This document shows, one piece after another, positions 41,758-51,900 of a stretch of DNA of 64,000 nt. The notes beneath the pieces are model-generated. The model saw only the letters and a program-made list of their open reading frames with translations. It was not told the DNA's origin and did not search any database. Location: positions 1 through 64,000 of the forward strand of contig JAHAJA010000001.1 in NCBI GenBank assembly GCA_018372435.1. Reading direction: 5' to 3'. Numbering within the stretch: the first letter of the stretch is position 1; each line of letters opens with the position of its first letter. A program made the position numbers and the translations under genes. Source of the stretch: Clostridiales bacterium (GTDB taxonomy: Bacteria; Bacillota; Clostridia; Lachnospirales; Lachnospiraceae).

Positions 41758-42530
41758 TCATGATGGATAAATGGGCATATAGTTCTAGGCTCAGAGAAGA
41801 AAATCCATATAGTAAATTACTCTTTGGAGTAGGGAACTTATTGATCTGTGTTTTATGCAGGTCCAATGTGGTATCCTTAGGTATATTTTTTATGATGTTT
41901 GCACTGGTTGTTTTAGTAGGGAGGATGCCACTCCGGGTATATCTACGATTGTTATGCATACCTTTGATTTTTTTAGTGATTAGTACAATAACAGTAATAT
42001 TTGAATTTGGTCAGATGGAGTCAGCCAAGGTACTTGTATCCTTGGCTGGTGGCCATATCTATATGACCAAATGGTCTCTAACAAGAGGAATTCAGTTGTT
42101 TATGTCATCTTTTGCTTCTGTTACTTGTTTGTATTTTCTTGCGGTAACAACTCCTATGATTGATATAATTCAAGTGCTAAGAAGTTTTCATCTTCCTAAG
42201 ATCATGATAGAGTTAATGTTTCTAATCTATCGTTTTATATTCTTATTATTAGAGACAGGGAATGCAATTGTAGTAGCACAAGATTGTAGATTAGGTTATA
42301 AGGATAGAATGACGTCAATGAGGTCCACAAGTAAGATGGCAGCAGTATTATTCATACGTGCTTACCAAAAGGCAGATGCCTTATTTAGTGCTATGGAATC
42401 AAGAGGGTATGATGGTGACTTATGTGTATTAGGCACGATTGAGCGACCCCGAATCCGGGAAGGAATATCAATGCTTGGTATTATTATAGTGGAGGGAATT
42501 GTTTGTTATTATGTCTTACGTGTTTTGTAA
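41754..42530 (+). CDS. cbiQ: Cobalt ECF transporter transmembrane component CbiQ
   Basis: Coupling membrane subunit (258 residues) joining CbiM to the ATPase. It has about five hydrophobic segments and the C-terminal cytoplasmic motifs AAVLFIRAYQKADALFSAMESRGYDG (the ARG-type motif MESRG). The ATG overlaps the cbiN stop by 4 bases; ATG 41763 is a possible alternative. Confidence 0.93.
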   Translation: MIMMDKWAYSSRLREENPYSKLLFGVGNLLICVLCRSNVVSLGIFFMMFALVVLVGRMPLRVYLRLLCIPLIFLVISTITVIFEFGQMESAKVLVSLAGGHIYMTKWSLTRGIQLFMSSFASVTCLYFLAVTTPMIDIIQVLRSFHLPKIMIELMFLIYRFIFLLLETGNAIVVAQDCRLGYKDRMTSMRSTSKMAAVLFIRAYQKADALFSAMESRGYDGDLCVLGTIERPRIREGISMLGIIIVEGIVCYYVLRVL

Positions 42531-42715
42531 CAAGAAAGCGTTGCTATTATTTATAGATCTTATGAGGCGATATCGCTATCAGGTTTGTGTTGTACGTGGG
42601 AGTCTTTTGACCCCACGAATCCTGAGAATTGACAAGATTATGAAAGGGGGCCATGCACTATTTACTTTCAACTTATTAGATGAGAAGTGCCAGAAGTGAT
42701 ATGCATGGGTATACA

Positions 42716-43546
42716 ATGATTGAAATAAAGGATCTTGGTTATCAATATGAAGATGGAACCGTAGCACTAGAGAATGTGAATCTAACAATTAATAAAGGTG
42801 AGAAGATTGCAATTATGGGTCCTAATGGCTCAGGAAAATCAACCTTATTTCTCTGCCTGAATGGAGTTTATAAACCGACTAAAGGGTGCATTCATGTGAA
42901 TGGTGAGCCTATAATGTACAATAGAAACGGGATGAAGAAATTAAGACAGGTCATTGGGATTGTATTTCAAAATCCAGATAATCAGTTATTCAGTGCAGAT
43001 GTTTTTCAAGAGATTTCCTTTGGTCCATTGAATCTAGGACTTGAGAAAGAGGTTGTAAGAGAACGTGTAGAGTCCGTTCTAGAATCTCTTCATATAGAAC
43101 ATCTTAAAAAGAGACCTACACATTTCCTAAGTGGAGGGCAAAAAAAACAAGTTGCGATCGCTGATATCGTAGCAATGAAGCCAGAAGTGATTTTGTTTGA
43201 TGAACCAACAGCTGCACTGGATTCATATCATAGTCAATTAGTAAATGCTTTAGTTGATGAACTATGTGAATCAGGAATAACAGTAATTCAAGCAACACAT
43301 GATAGTGATTATGCAATGGAATGGGCAGATCAGGTTATTGTAATTCAAGATGGAAGGGTAATAGTAAAGGATAGCCCACAGAAGGTATTTGAGGATATAG
43401 AGCTAAGGAAGAGGGCATACCTAGAAGAGCCAAACGTCTTAAAGATGTATAATTGCTTGTGTAGGACACATATGATAGAGAATATAAATGATGGTATATG
43501 CCCTAGATCGATAGAGGATTTGGCAAAACTTATTGAATTATTATAG
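42716..43546 (+). CDS. cbiO: Cobalt ECF transporter ATPase CbiO
   Basis: ATPase of the cobalt importer. Walker A GPNGSGKST, Q-loop FQNPDNQLFS, signature FLSGGQKKQVAIADI, Walker B VILFDEPTAALD. The start is uncertain: ATG 42716 gives the standard N-terminus MIEIKDLGYQYEDG, while 42701 and 42680 are in-frame options and none has a strong ribosome site. A 185-base spacer after cbiQ holds no recognised gene. Confidence 0.92.
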   Translation: MIEIKDLGYQYEDGTVALENVNLTINKGEKIAIMGPNGSGKSTLFLCLNGVYKPTKGCIHVNGEPIMYNRNGMKKLRQVIGIVFQNPDNQLFSADVFQEISFGPLNLGLEKEVVRERVESVLESLHIEHLKKRPTHFLSGGQKKQVAIADIVAMKPEVILFDEPTAALDSYHSQLVNALVDELCESGITVIQATHDSDYAMEWADQVIVIQDGRVIVKDSPQKVFEDIELRKRAYLEEPNVLKMYNCLCRTHMIENINDGICPRSIEDLAKLIELL

Positions 43547-43574
43547 AAGGGGATGAAAGGAGTCATGCTAGGTA

Positions 43575-44345
43575 ATGAAAAAAGCAATCGTAGTAGTTAG
43601 TTTTGGTACGAGTCATGAAGATACAAGAAAGAAAACAATAGAGGCAATTGAACGAGGGATTGCAGAAACTTTCAAGGATTATCAAGTATTTCGTGCTTTT
43701 ACAAGCAAGATTATTATTAAGAAGTTACGAGAAAACGAAAATCTGATTATACCAACTGTGAAAGAGGCGATGGAGAAATTGGTTGAAGAGGGATATACAG
43801 ATGTAGTTATTCAGCCAACACATATTATCAATGGTATTGAGAATGAGAATATGTTAGAAGACTTATCATTCTATGCTAAGAGATTTAGTAGTTTTCGTAT
43901 TGGAAAGCCACTATTGTCTGACATAGAAGACTACAAGCAGTTAGTAAACTGTATCGTTGAGGAAAATCATGTTGGGGAAGAGGAAGCTATTTTATTAATG
44001 GGGCATGGTACAAGTCACCATGCGAATGCCGTGTATCCAGCAGTGGATTATACATTCAGAGCAGAGGGTTATTCAAACATTTATATGGCTACAGTGGAAG
44101 GATATCCAACTATAGAAGATGCTATGGGACTTATGGAAAAGTATAATTATAAGAAAGTAATTTTGATTCCGTTCATGATTGTAGCAGGTGACCATGCGAA
44201 GAATGATATGGCTGGAGACGAGGAAGATTCATGGAAATCAATTCTTGAGAAGGCTGGATATGAAGTGGATTGTAAATTACAAGGACTAGGTGAGCTTGAA
44301 GTGGTACAAGAGATGTTCGTCCGTCATATAAAGGAAGCAGAGTAA
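43575..44345 (+). CDS. cbiK: Sirohydrochlorin cobaltochelatase CbiK
   Basis: Inserts cobalt into sirohydrochlorin, the entry step of the anaerobic pathway. The 256-residue protein has VVSFGTSHEDTRKKTIEAIE and the C-terminal LLMGHGTSHHANAVYP with metal-binding histidines, typical of CbiK rather than the smaller CbiX. ATG after GAAAGGAG. Confidence 0.94.
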   Translation: MKKAIVVVSFGTSHEDTRKKTIEAIERGIAETFKDYQVFRAFTSKIIIKKLRENENLIIPTVKEAMEKLVEEGYTDVVIQPTHIINGIENENMLEDLSFYAKRFSSFRIGKPLLSDIEDYKQLVNCIVEENHVGEEEAILLMGHGTSHHANAVYPAVDYTFRAEGYSNIYMATVEGYPTIEDAMGLMEKYNYKKVILIPFMIVAGDHAKNDMAGDEEDSWKSILEKAGYEVDCKLQGLGELEVVQEMFVRHIKEAE

Positions 44346-44412
44346 GTATTGTCAGTAAGAGTTTGCTCATTCATACCTCATGCAAAAGCAAGTAGATAGA
44401 GGAGGAAGTCAG

Positions 44413-45528
44413 ATGGAAACAACACCATTAGTTAATAAGAGAAAGAAACTCCGCAGTGGCTATACAACTGGAAGTTGTGCGGCGGCAGCAGCAAAAGCAG
44501 CTACTAGTATGCTATTAGATGGAGCTATTGTTAATCAGGTATGCTTACTGACTCCCAAAGGCGTGACTTTGCATCTAACAATTGAAGATATTAGTATGGA
44601 AAAGGATTCTATACGGTGTGCGGTCCGTAAGGATAGTGGTGATGACCCTGATGTAACTAATGGAATACTGGTTTACGCGGTGGTTAGTAGGGTACAGGGC
44701 AATCAAATCACATTAGATGGTGGTATCGGAGTTGGTAGAGTGACGCTACCAGGATTATGGCAAAAGATCGGAGAGGCTGCAATCAATAAGGTACCAAGAC
44801 AGATGATTCTACAAGAAGTAGCGTCGGTATGTGAACAAAAAGGATATGATGGAGGCTTAGAAGTTATCATTGAGATACCTGAGGGCATAGAGATTGCTAG
44901 AAGGACGTTTAATCCAAGGCTAGGAATCGAAGGTGGTATATCAGTGCTAGGAACTACAGGAATTGTGGAGCCTATGAGCGAGAGCGCATTGATTGATTCT
45001 ATAGCACTAGAGATCAAGGTGAAAAAAGCAAATGGACAGGAGATACTCATTCTTACACCAGGTAATTATGGCGCAGATTTCTTGAAGGAGACTCTTCATA
45101 TCGATATTAATAAGGCAGTTAAATGTAGTAATTATGTAGGTGAGGCCTTAGATACCGCGGTGGAGGTCGGCTATAAGAAGATTCTTATGGTTGGACATGT
45201 AGGGAAGTTTGTTAAGTTAGCAGCGGGAATTATGAATACGCATTCAAGGCAAGCGGATGCCAGAATGGAAATATTTCTAGCCAATGCGGCATTAGAAGGA
45301 GCTAATCTGGAAACGTTACAAGCAATTGAGAAAGCGATTACTACAGATGAGATGATATCCATATTAAAACAGGCGGGTTATCTAGAAGGTGTTTTGGAGC
45401 GGATTACAAATCGTATCCAATTTTATGTGCAACATAGAGTAGGCACAGATATTAAGATAGGAATAATGGTATTCTCTGTAGAATATGGTTTACTTGGTCA
45501 GACGGAAGGAACAGAGGATTTAATATAG
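44413..45528 (+). CDS. cbiD: Cobalt-precorrin-5B C1-methyltransferase CbiD
   Basis: Adds the C-1 methyl group from SAM. 371 residues from ATG 44413 after AGGAGG. Signature elements are LRSGYTTGSCAAAAAKAA, DGGIGVGRVTLPGL, GGISVLGTTGIVEPMSE and MVGHVGKFVKLAAGIMNTHSR. Confidence 0.95.
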   Translation: METTPLVNKRKKLRSGYTTGSCAAAAAKAATSMLLDGAIVNQVCLLTPKGVTLHLTIEDISMEKDSIRCAVRKDSGDDPDVTNGILVYAVVSRVQGNQITLDGGIGVGRVTLPGLWQKIGEAAINKVPRQMILQEVASVCEQKGYDGGLEVIIEIPEGIEIARRTFNPRLGIEGGISVLGTTGIVEPMSESALIDSIALEIKVKKANGQEILILTPGNYGADFLKETLHIDINKAVKCSNYVGEALDTAVEVGYKKILMVGHVGKFVKLAAGIMNTHSRQADARMEIFLANAALEGANLETLQAIEKAITTDEMISILKQAGYLEGVLERITNRIQFYVQHRVGTDIKIGIMVFSVEYGLLGQTEGTEDLI

Positions 45529-45555
45529 ACTTTGCGAAACTTTTTCCATGTCGAC

Positions 45556-45681
45556 AACATATCTGTGTTTTAAGGCTACCTACTACAATTTTCTTAAAAT
45601 TGTAACGGTAGACATAAAACACATTGATATGTTTATTGTCATTACAAAGAGTTACGCAATTATCTAATATAGCGAAAGGAG
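45556..45681 (+). repeat. Dispersed palindromic repeat, copy R2 (complete)
   Basis: The left arm 45556-45592 and right arm 45596-45633 are imperfect inverted repeats (AACATATC...TACAATTTT against AAAATTGTA...GATATGTT). The right arm and its trailing section, ending in GCGAAAGGAG, match R1 (9777-9863). It fills most of the 200-base gap before cbiL. Confidence 0.75.
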
Positions 45682-45737
45682 CCATGCATTGCTTTTAGAA
45701 TCACAAGTAATAGTCTGTGATAAGCATGGGGTATAGA

Positions 45738-46496
45738 ATGAAAGGAACATTATACGGAGTAGGAACGGGTCCAGGAGATCCTGAACTATTAACATTAAAG
45801 GCTGTCCGAATATTAAAGGAAAGTGATGTAATTGCAATAGCCATTACGGATAGCGCATTAGAGGAACCACTCTTAGAGGATTGCAAACAGGATTCGGTAA
45901 GGGATAAGAAGTGCGATTTATACCGTCAGGGCTGCGTTGCATATTGTATAACAGTACAGAGCGTACCAGAAATAGCAAATAAAACAATCTTACATCTACC
46001 AACGGTTATGACAAAAGATAAGAAGAAACTACAAGAAGGATATGAAAGAGCTGCGAAAGCGGTTGAAGATTTACTTGAACAGGGAAAACAAGTTGCATTT
46101 ATTACATTAGGCGATCCGACGGTATACTCAACATACCTTTATGTACATGCACTTATTAAGGAAGCAGGGTTTGATACGCAGATTATCAGTGGGATTCCAT
46201 CCTTTTGTGCGGCATCAGCAAGAATGAATCAAGGATTAGTGGAAAGATCTGAACAACTGCATATTATACCAGGTTCTTACGGTGTAGAAGAAGCATTGAC
46301 CATGAAAGGTACGAAGGTTTTCATGAAGGTAGCTAGTAAGATGCCTAAGGTAAAGGAATATATTCGCAGGCATCATAATGAGGTTGTTATGGTTGAGAAT
46401 TGTGGTATGGAAGGTGAGAACATCTACACGAATTGTGAAGACATACCAGATGATGCCAGCTATTACTCGCTGTTAATTGTGAAGGAGGATAAATAA
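45738..46496 (+). CDS. cbiL: Cobalt-factor II C20-methyltransferase CbiL
   Basis: SAM-dependent methylation at C-20. Tetrapyrrole methylase fold with GTLYGVGTGPGDPELLTLKAVRIL at the N-terminus, VAFITLGDPTVYSTYLY and IPSFCAASARM. Start ATG 45738 is chosen because it gives the family N-terminus; GTG 45717 and ATG 45726 are in frame, and the ribosome site is weak. About 252 residues, normal for CbiL. Confidence 0.93.
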   Translation: MKGTLYGVGTGPGDPELLTLKAVRILKESDVIAIAITDSALEEPLLEDCKQDSVRDKKCDLYRQGCVAYCITVQSVPEIANKTILHLPTVMTKDKKKLQEGYERAAKAVEDLLEQGKQVAFITLGDPTVYSTYLYVHALIKEAGFDTQIISGIPSFCAASARMNQGLVERSEQLHIIPGSYGVEEALTMKGTKVFMKVASKMPKVKEYIRRHHNEVVMVENCGMEGENIYTNCEDIPDDASYYSLLIVKEDK

Positions 46497-47251
46497 TGGT
46501 TCAATTCGTAGGAGCAGGCTCAGGGGCGGCTGATCTAATTACTGTAAGAGGGCAACGGTTACTAATGGAAGCAGATGTGATAATCTATGCAGGTTCCTTA
46601 GTTAATCCAGAGCTATTACAGTATAAAAAGGAGTCAGCGAAAGTGTACAATAGTGCATACATGACTTTAGAAGAAGTGATTGAAGTAATGAGAGAGGCTC
46701 ATAAAGAGGATTTGAAGATTGTTAGGCTTCATACAGGGGACCCTTGTTTATATGGAGCAATCAAAGAACAGATGGATGAACTTGTGAAACATGATATACC
46801 ATACGAAGTTTGCCCAGGAGTTAGTTCATTCTGCGGTGCAGCAGCAGCTCTACAAGCAGAATATACTTTACCTAACGTATCACAGTCTGTAATTATTACG
46901 CGAATGGCTGGTAGAACTCCGGTACCAGAGAAAGAAGAAATAGCTAGATTAGCCTCACATCAAGCGACGATGGTGATATTCTTAAGTACTGGTTTATTAG
47001 AACAATTGCAAGTTGAACTGATGAAAGGTGGATATCCAGCTGATACGAAGGCAGCGATTGTGTACAAAGCAACTTGGCCCGATGAGAAAGTGTACCGTTG
47101 CACAGTAGAGACATTAGCACAGACAGCTAAGGACAATAACGTAACGAAGACAGCACTTATTGTTGTAGGAAATGTATTGGATGGAGAGTACGAACGTTCT
47201 GAATTATATAATCCTACATTTACAACAATGTTTAGAGAAGCTAGTAAGTAA
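46496..47251 (+). CDS. cbiF: Cobalt-precorrin-4 C11-methyltransferase CbiF
   Basis: 251-residue tetrapyrrole methylase: FVGAGSGAADLITVRGQRLL, RLHTGDPCLYGAIKEQM and CPGVSSFCGAAAAL are typical of CbiF/CobM. The start overlaps the cbiL stop by one base. Confidence 0.95.
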   Translation: MVQFVGAGSGAADLITVRGQRLLMEADVIIYAGSLVNPELLQYKKESAKVYNSAYMTLEEVIEVMREAHKEDLKIVRLHTGDPCLYGAIKEQMDELVKHDIPYEVCPGVSSFCGAAAALQAEYTLPNVSQSVIITRMAGRTPVPEKEEIARLASHQATMVIFLSTGLLEQLQVELMKGGYPADTKAAIVYKATWPDEKVYRCTVETLAQTAKDNNVTKTALIVVGNVLDGEYERSELYNPTFTTMFREASK

Positions 47252-47278
47252 ATCTGTGTATCTAGAAGGAGAACAGTT

Positions 47279-48010
47279 ATGAGTAAAATATACGTAGTAG
47301 GGATTGGACCTGGAGATTACGAACAGATGACGATTCAAGCAGTTAAGGTACTTGAATCTTGTGATGTAATTGTCGGCTATACGGTATATGTTGATTTGGT
47401 GAAAGAGCATTTTGCAGGGAAAGAGTTCCTAACTACACCGATGAAGCAAGAAGTAAAGCGTTGTGAATTGGCATTTGAGGAAGCAAAGAAGGGGAAGGTA
47501 GTTGCTATGATTTGTAGTGGCGATGCTGGAGTTTATGGGATGGCAGGTTTAATCTATGAGGTAGGAGAAAGTTACCCAGAGGTTGAAGTGGACATAATTC
47601 CAGGTATTACAGCAGCACTTTCTGGAGCAAGTGTACTTGGAGCCCCATTAATTCATGACTTTGCAGTGATTAGTCTTAGTGATCTTCTAACTCCGTGGGA
47701 GAAGATTGAAGCTAGATTGAAAGCAGCTGCGCAGGCTGACTTTTCGATCTGTCTATACAATCCTTCTAGTAAGAAAAGAGCGGATTATCTTATGAAAGCT
47801 TGTGACTATATGTTGGAGTACAAATCTCCAGAAACTATCTGTGGAATCGTACGTAACATTGGAAGAGAAGGAGAAGAATCCGAGATACTTACATTACAGC
47901 AGCTTAGGGATACCGTAGTTGATATGTTCACGACGGTGTTCATTGGGAATAGTCAGACGAAAGTAGTTGCAGGTAAGATGGTAACACCAAGAGGGTACAA
48001 AGGTATATAA
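47279..48010 (+). CDS. cbiH: Cobalt-factor III C17-methyltransferase CbiH
   Basis: Ring-contraction methylase (CbiH/CobJ), 243 residues. YVVGIGPGDYEQMTIQAVKVL, VAMICSGDAGVYGMAGLIYE and LGAPLIHDFAVISLSDLLTPW are characteristic; the last segment distinguishes it from CbiF and CbiL. ATG 47279 after AGAAGGAG. Confidence 0.95.
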   Translation: MSKIYVVGIGPGDYEQMTIQAVKVLESCDVIVGYTVYVDLVKEHFAGKEFLTTPMKQEVKRCELAFEEAKKGKVVAMICSGDAGVYGMAGLIYEVGESYPEVEVDIIPGITAALSGASVLGAPLIHDFAVISLSDLLTPWEKIEARLKAAAQADFSICLYNPSSKKRADYLMKACDYMLEYKSPETICGIVRNIGREGEESEILTLQQLRDTVVDMFTTVFIGNSQTKVVAGKMVTPRGYKGI

Positions 48011-48025
48011 AGAAAGGGCTACTAG

Positions 48026-49258
48026 ATGAATAAGAAGAAAGTATATCTAATTGGAATCGGTATGGGTTCTGAAAGTTCATTAACCAAAGAAGCAATGGAT
48101 ATTCTCAGGCAGGTTCCGGTTGTAGTTGGAGCCAAGCGTATGATCGAAAGTTTCCAGAATACGTCCATATGGATTACGAGAGAAGAGATGGGGGATCTTC
48201 CACAAGTTTATGTTGAATACCACTCTTTAGGGATAGCAGATTATATTAAAGGTTTAGAATACAGTCAGGTTGCAGTTCTTCTTTCTGGTGATGTTGGTTT
48301 TTGTAGTGGGGCTAAGAAGTTATTGAAGGCACTGGAATTTTGCGAGGTCGTGATGATATCAGGAATTACTACAGTAGCATACTTGGCTTCAAGATTAAAC
48401 CTCTCGTGGGAGGATATGAATTTGACGTCCTTACATGGAACATCGAATGCAATTGTTAATAGAATCCATCACAATCCATATACATTTACATTACTAGGTG
48501 GTAAGGACAGTGTAAATCAAGTTTGTGAGTTGCTAATGGAGTATGGAATGGAAGAGGTCAAACTTCATGTTGGAGAGTGCCTATCTTATTCTAATGAGAA
48601 GGTACAGACGATTAACCCTGCCAAGGGATATGTGGGTGAACAAGAAGAATTAGCAGCGGTGATTATTGAAAACCCTGATCCTTGTAGAGAGATTAATTCC
48701 AGTATAGAAGACGAGGAATTTATTCGTGGTAAAGTTCCGATGACAAAGGCAGAAGTCCGTGAAGTCAGTATAAGTAAACTTAAATTAACGAAAGATGCAA
48801 TTTGCTATGATATAGGTGCTGGAACTGGTTCTATAGGAATTGAAATCGCATGTAAATCACCAGACATTCAGGTGTATGCCATCGAGAAGAATCCTGAAGC
48901 AGTAGAATTAATTGAACAGAATAAGAGAAAGTTTCGCGTTGATAATGTTAGAGTAGTAGAAGGGCTTGCACCTCAGGATTTAGAAGCATTACCCGCGCCG
49001 ACACATGCCTTTCTTGGCGGAACGACTGGGAATCTAGAAGGTATCGTCTATGCAATATGGGAGAAGAATCCTAACGCTCGTATTGTGCTCAATGCGATTG
49101 CACTCGAGACAGTAGCACAGGCGATAGCTTTTGAGAAGAAACACCCAGAGATTCAAAGTGAAGTAGTTCAACTTCAAGTGTCTAAGGCAAGAACCATAGG
49201 CGATTACCATATGATGACGGGACAAAATCCAATCTATATCATTACGTGGCAGAGGTAA
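48026..49258 (+). CDS. cbiET: Fused cobalt-precorrin-7 C5-methyltransferase / precorrin-6B C15-methyltransferase (CbiE-CbiT)
   Basis: Two enzymes in one 410-residue chain. Residues ~5-200 are CbiE (tetrapyrrole methylase, VYLIGIGMGSESSLTKEAMDIL). Residues ~230-405 are CbiT, a Rossmann methyltransferase with GKVPMTKAEVREVSISKL and the SAM loop DIGAGTGSIGIEIA, which also decarboxylates the C-12 acetate. The fusion corresponds to CobL. Confidence 0.95.
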   Translation: MNKKKVYLIGIGMGSESSLTKEAMDILRQVPVVVGAKRMIESFQNTSIWITREEMGDLPQVYVEYHSLGIADYIKGLEYSQVAVLLSGDVGFCSGAKKLLKALEFCEVVMISGITTVAYLASRLNLSWEDMNLTSLHGTSNAIVNRIHHNPYTFTLLGGKDSVNQVCELLMEYGMEEVKLHVGECLSYSNEKVQTINPAKGYVGEQEELAAVIIENPDPCREINSSIEDEEFIRGKVPMTKAEVREVSISKLKLTKDAICYDIGAGTGSIGIEIACKSPDIQVYAIEKNPEAVELIEQNKRKFRVDNVRVVEGLAPQDLEALPAPTHAFLGGTTGNLEGIVYAIWEKNPNARIVLNAIALETVAQAIAFEKKHPEIQSEVVQLQVSKARTIGDYHMMTGQNPIYIITWQR

Positions 49259-49309
49259 GAATTATGTGTGATAACTTTGCAACAAGAAGACAGAAAGGAG
49301 GTTCTTATA

Positions 49310-50710
49310 TTGAATACAATAATGGAACGAAAGGTTAAAGTTCCTAGAGTGATGATTACAGGAATTGCTAGTGGCAGTGGGAAAACAACAATGGTTTGTG
49401 CAATCCTTCAAGAATTAAAAAGACGTCACCTAGCACTTGCAGCGTGTAAATGTGGTCCTGATTATATAGATCCTATGTTTCACAGAGCGGTTACAGGAGC
49501 GAAAACAGCAAACCTGGATTTGTTCTTTACACCACCAGAAGTAGTACGAGAGATATTATATGAGAATAGTATTGATACGGACATAACGATAATTGAGGGT
49601 GTAATGGGATATTATGATGGAATGCAACTAGGAAAAGATACTGCTAGCTCCTATGATGTGGCAAAACAAACAATGACACCAGTAATATTAGCTGTTTCCT
49701 GTAAGGGTATGAGTTTATCACTTGCTGCTATCATTAAAGGTGTTATGGAGTTTCGTGAGGATAGTAATATTCAAGGAATTCTTCTTAATGGAATAGGGAA
49801 AGCCATGTATGAAAGAATCAAACCTGTTATCGAAGAAGAAACAAAGATTCCTGTGGTTGGATTCTTACCTCCTCTAACAGAATTTCAATTGGAGAGCAGA
49901 CATCTTGGATTAGTTACACCTGATGAAATCCGGAATCTACAAGGACAATTAGAGTATCTTAGTGAAGTAGCTAGAGATAGTATAGATCTTGATCGAATTC
50001 TTCACATAGCTAATAATGCGCCTGAGCTGGTGGTTAGAGAGATAGCTGAGTTATCTAGTAAACCCATGGAGAACAATAAGGAAATAATTCGAATTGGCTA
50101 TGCTTATGATAAAGCATTTTGTTTCTATTATCAGGAAAATCTCCATTTGCTTGAGAAGATGGGAGCAACCTTAATACCATTCTCTCCGCTAGAGGATACT
50201 GCGATTCCTAAGAATCTTGATGGGTTATTATTAGGAGGTGGTTATCCAGAAGTATATGCGAAGGAATTAGAGGAAAATTCAAGTATGCGAAAATCCATCT
50301 TGGAAGCCATTCATGCAGGAATGCCATGTATAGCAGAGTGTGGTGGATTTATGTATCTGCATGAACGAATGCAAGGCAAAGATGAAGAATGGTATGAGAT
50401 GGTTGGAGCGATTGAAGGGGAATCGTTTAAAACTAATCGGTTAGTGCGCTTTGGTTATGTAACTGTAAAAGCCAATGAAGAGACAACGTATTCCTCTAAA
50501 GAGGAAGAGCTAAGAGGACATGAGTTCCATTACTGGGACAGTTCCAATACAGGGTCCGATTATACCGCCACTAAAACATCATCTGCTATAACTTATCCTA
50601 CTATGCATGCTAAGAACAACTTGTTAGCTGGATACCCGCACTTCTATTATTATAGTAATCCAGACTTTGTGAGGCGTTTTATAGAGAGTTGTCGTAAGAG
50701 GTGGCGCTAA
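49310..50710 (+). CDS. cbiA: Cobyrinic acid a,c-diamide synthase CbiA
   Basis: Amidates the a and c side chains using glutamine and ATP. The N-terminal dethiobiotin-synthetase-like domain has GIASGSGKTT; the C-terminal class I amidotransferase domain has nucleophile Cys in AECGGFMYLHERM and His in GHEFHYWD. TTG 49310 lies 8 bases after AAAGGAGG and is preferred to ATG 49268; ATG 49322 is a further option. 466 residues. Confidence 0.94.
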   Translation: MNTIMERKVKVPRVMITGIASGSGKTTMVCAILQELKRRHLALAACKCGPDYIDPMFHRAVTGAKTANLDLFFTPPEVVREILYENSIDTDITIIEGVMGYYDGMQLGKDTASSYDVAKQTMTPVILAVSCKGMSLSLAAIIKGVMEFREDSNIQGILLNGIGKAMYERIKPVIEEETKIPVVGFLPPLTEFQLESRHLGLVTPDEIRNLQGQLEYLSEVARDSIDLDRILHIANNAPELVVREIAELSSKPMENNKEIIRIGYAYDKAFCFYYQENLHLLEKMGATLIPFSPLEDTAIPKNLDGLLLGGGYPEVYAKELEENSSMRKSILEAIHAGMPCIAECGGFMYLHERMQGKDEEWYEMVGAIEGESFKTNRLVRFGYVTVKANEETTYSSKEEELRGHEFHYWDSSNTGSDYTATKTSSAITYPTMHAKNNLLAGYPHFYYYSNPDFVRRFIESCRKRWR

Positions 50711-50817
50711 GGAACACGTTATGATGATCGGAAGGCACAGGTATATTAAGTGGCTGAAGTCTACTTTGTAAAAGTGGTACGACGATATAGCCAAAGGTAT
50801 TAGCAATAGAGAGGAGA

Positions 50818-51900
50818 ATGGTAAATCGTATGTTAGAAAGATCCTTACGAGCAATTCTTGAAGAGATAGAACCAAAAGATGAGACCGCGATGGAAGAAGC
50901 CAGAGAACACTGGCTGAATATAGCTAAACCGTTATTTAGTTTAGGAAAGTTAGAGAATGCTGTAATTGATATGGCTGGTATGAAGGGAACCTATGATTAT
51001 AGACTTGATAGACGCGGGTTGCTGATATTTTGCGCAGATAATGGGGTTGTTGCTGAAGGTGTTACGCAAACAGGTCAAGAAGTAACAGCAATTGTAGCAG
51101 ATAATTTCACGAAGAATGCCACTAGTGTTTGTCAGATGGCGCGTATTGCGAAAGCAGATGTGATACCTATCGATATCGGTATCGTGGTTGATGTTGAAAG
51201 CATCACAAAGGAAGAATTAAAGGTGGCATATGGAACGAGGAATATGACCAAGGAACCTGCTATGACAAGAGAAGAAGCAGTGAAGGCGATTCTTATTGGA
51301 ATCAATGCGGTTAAAAGCTGTAAAGAAGCAGGTTACGAAATCCTCGCTACTGGAGAGATGGGGATTGGGAATACCACAACAAGTAGCGCAATTGCATCGG
51401 TATTGTTAGACACGCCTGTCGAACTAGTTACGGGAAAAGGTGCGGGACTTACTGGAGAGGGACTAGAGAGAAAGATTCAGGCAATTAAGAAGGCGATTAC
51501 GCTTAATAAGCCTGATGCTACAGATCCCATTGATGTGCTTTCTAAAGTAGGAGGACTAGATATTGCGGGACTTGTTGGTGTATTCCTTGGAGGAGCGAGG
51601 TATCGCATTCCAATTGTTATAGATGGATTCATTTGCTCGGTAGCGGCTTTGATAGCAGCTAGAATTAACCCAGTTGTTAGAGGCTATATGATGCCGTCAC
51701 ATGTATCAAAAGAACCTGCAGGACAGATGCTTTTGAAGGAACTTGCGTTAGAACCTTATATAACCTGTGATATGTGTTTGGGAGAGGGAACTGGTGCAGT
51801 TGCTGTGTTGCCGTTACTTGACATGGGATTGGCAGTTTACCGTCAGATGAGCACCTTTGCAGATATTAATATTGATAATTATGAGGTATTTGATGAATGA
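50818..51900 (+). CDS. cobT: Nicotinate-nucleotide:dimethylbenzimidazole phosphoribosyltransferase CobT
   Basis: Makes alpha-ribazole phosphate for the lower ligand. 360 residues with FCADNGVVAEGVTQTG, GEMGIGNTTTSSAIAS and the glycine-rich LTGEGLERK. ATG 50818 sits only one base from GAGGAG, so ATG 50830 may be the true start. The 107-base spacer before it has no gene. Confidence 0.94.
   Translation: MVNRMLERSLRAILEEIEPKDETAMEEAREHWLNIAKPLFSLGKLENAVIDMAGMKGTYDYRLDRRGLLIFCADNGVVAEGVTQTGQEVTAIVADNFTKNATSVCQMARIAKADVIPIDIGIVVDVESITKEELKVAYGTRNMTKEPAMTREEAVKAILIGINAVKSCKEAGYEILATGEMGIGNTTTSSAIASVLLDTPVELVTGKGAGLTGEGLERKIQAIKKAITLNKPDATDPIDVLSKVGGLDIAGLVGVFLGGARYRIPIVIDGFICSVAALIAARINPVVRGYMMPSHVSKEPAGQMLLKELALEPYITCDMCLGEGTGAVAVLPLLDMGLAVYRQMSTFADINIDNYEVFDE

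Noticed and set aside
42499..42699. Small gene between cbiQ and cbiO
   Set aside because: The frame begins inside cbiQ without a ribosome site and its composition does not resemble a known protein; treated as spacer.
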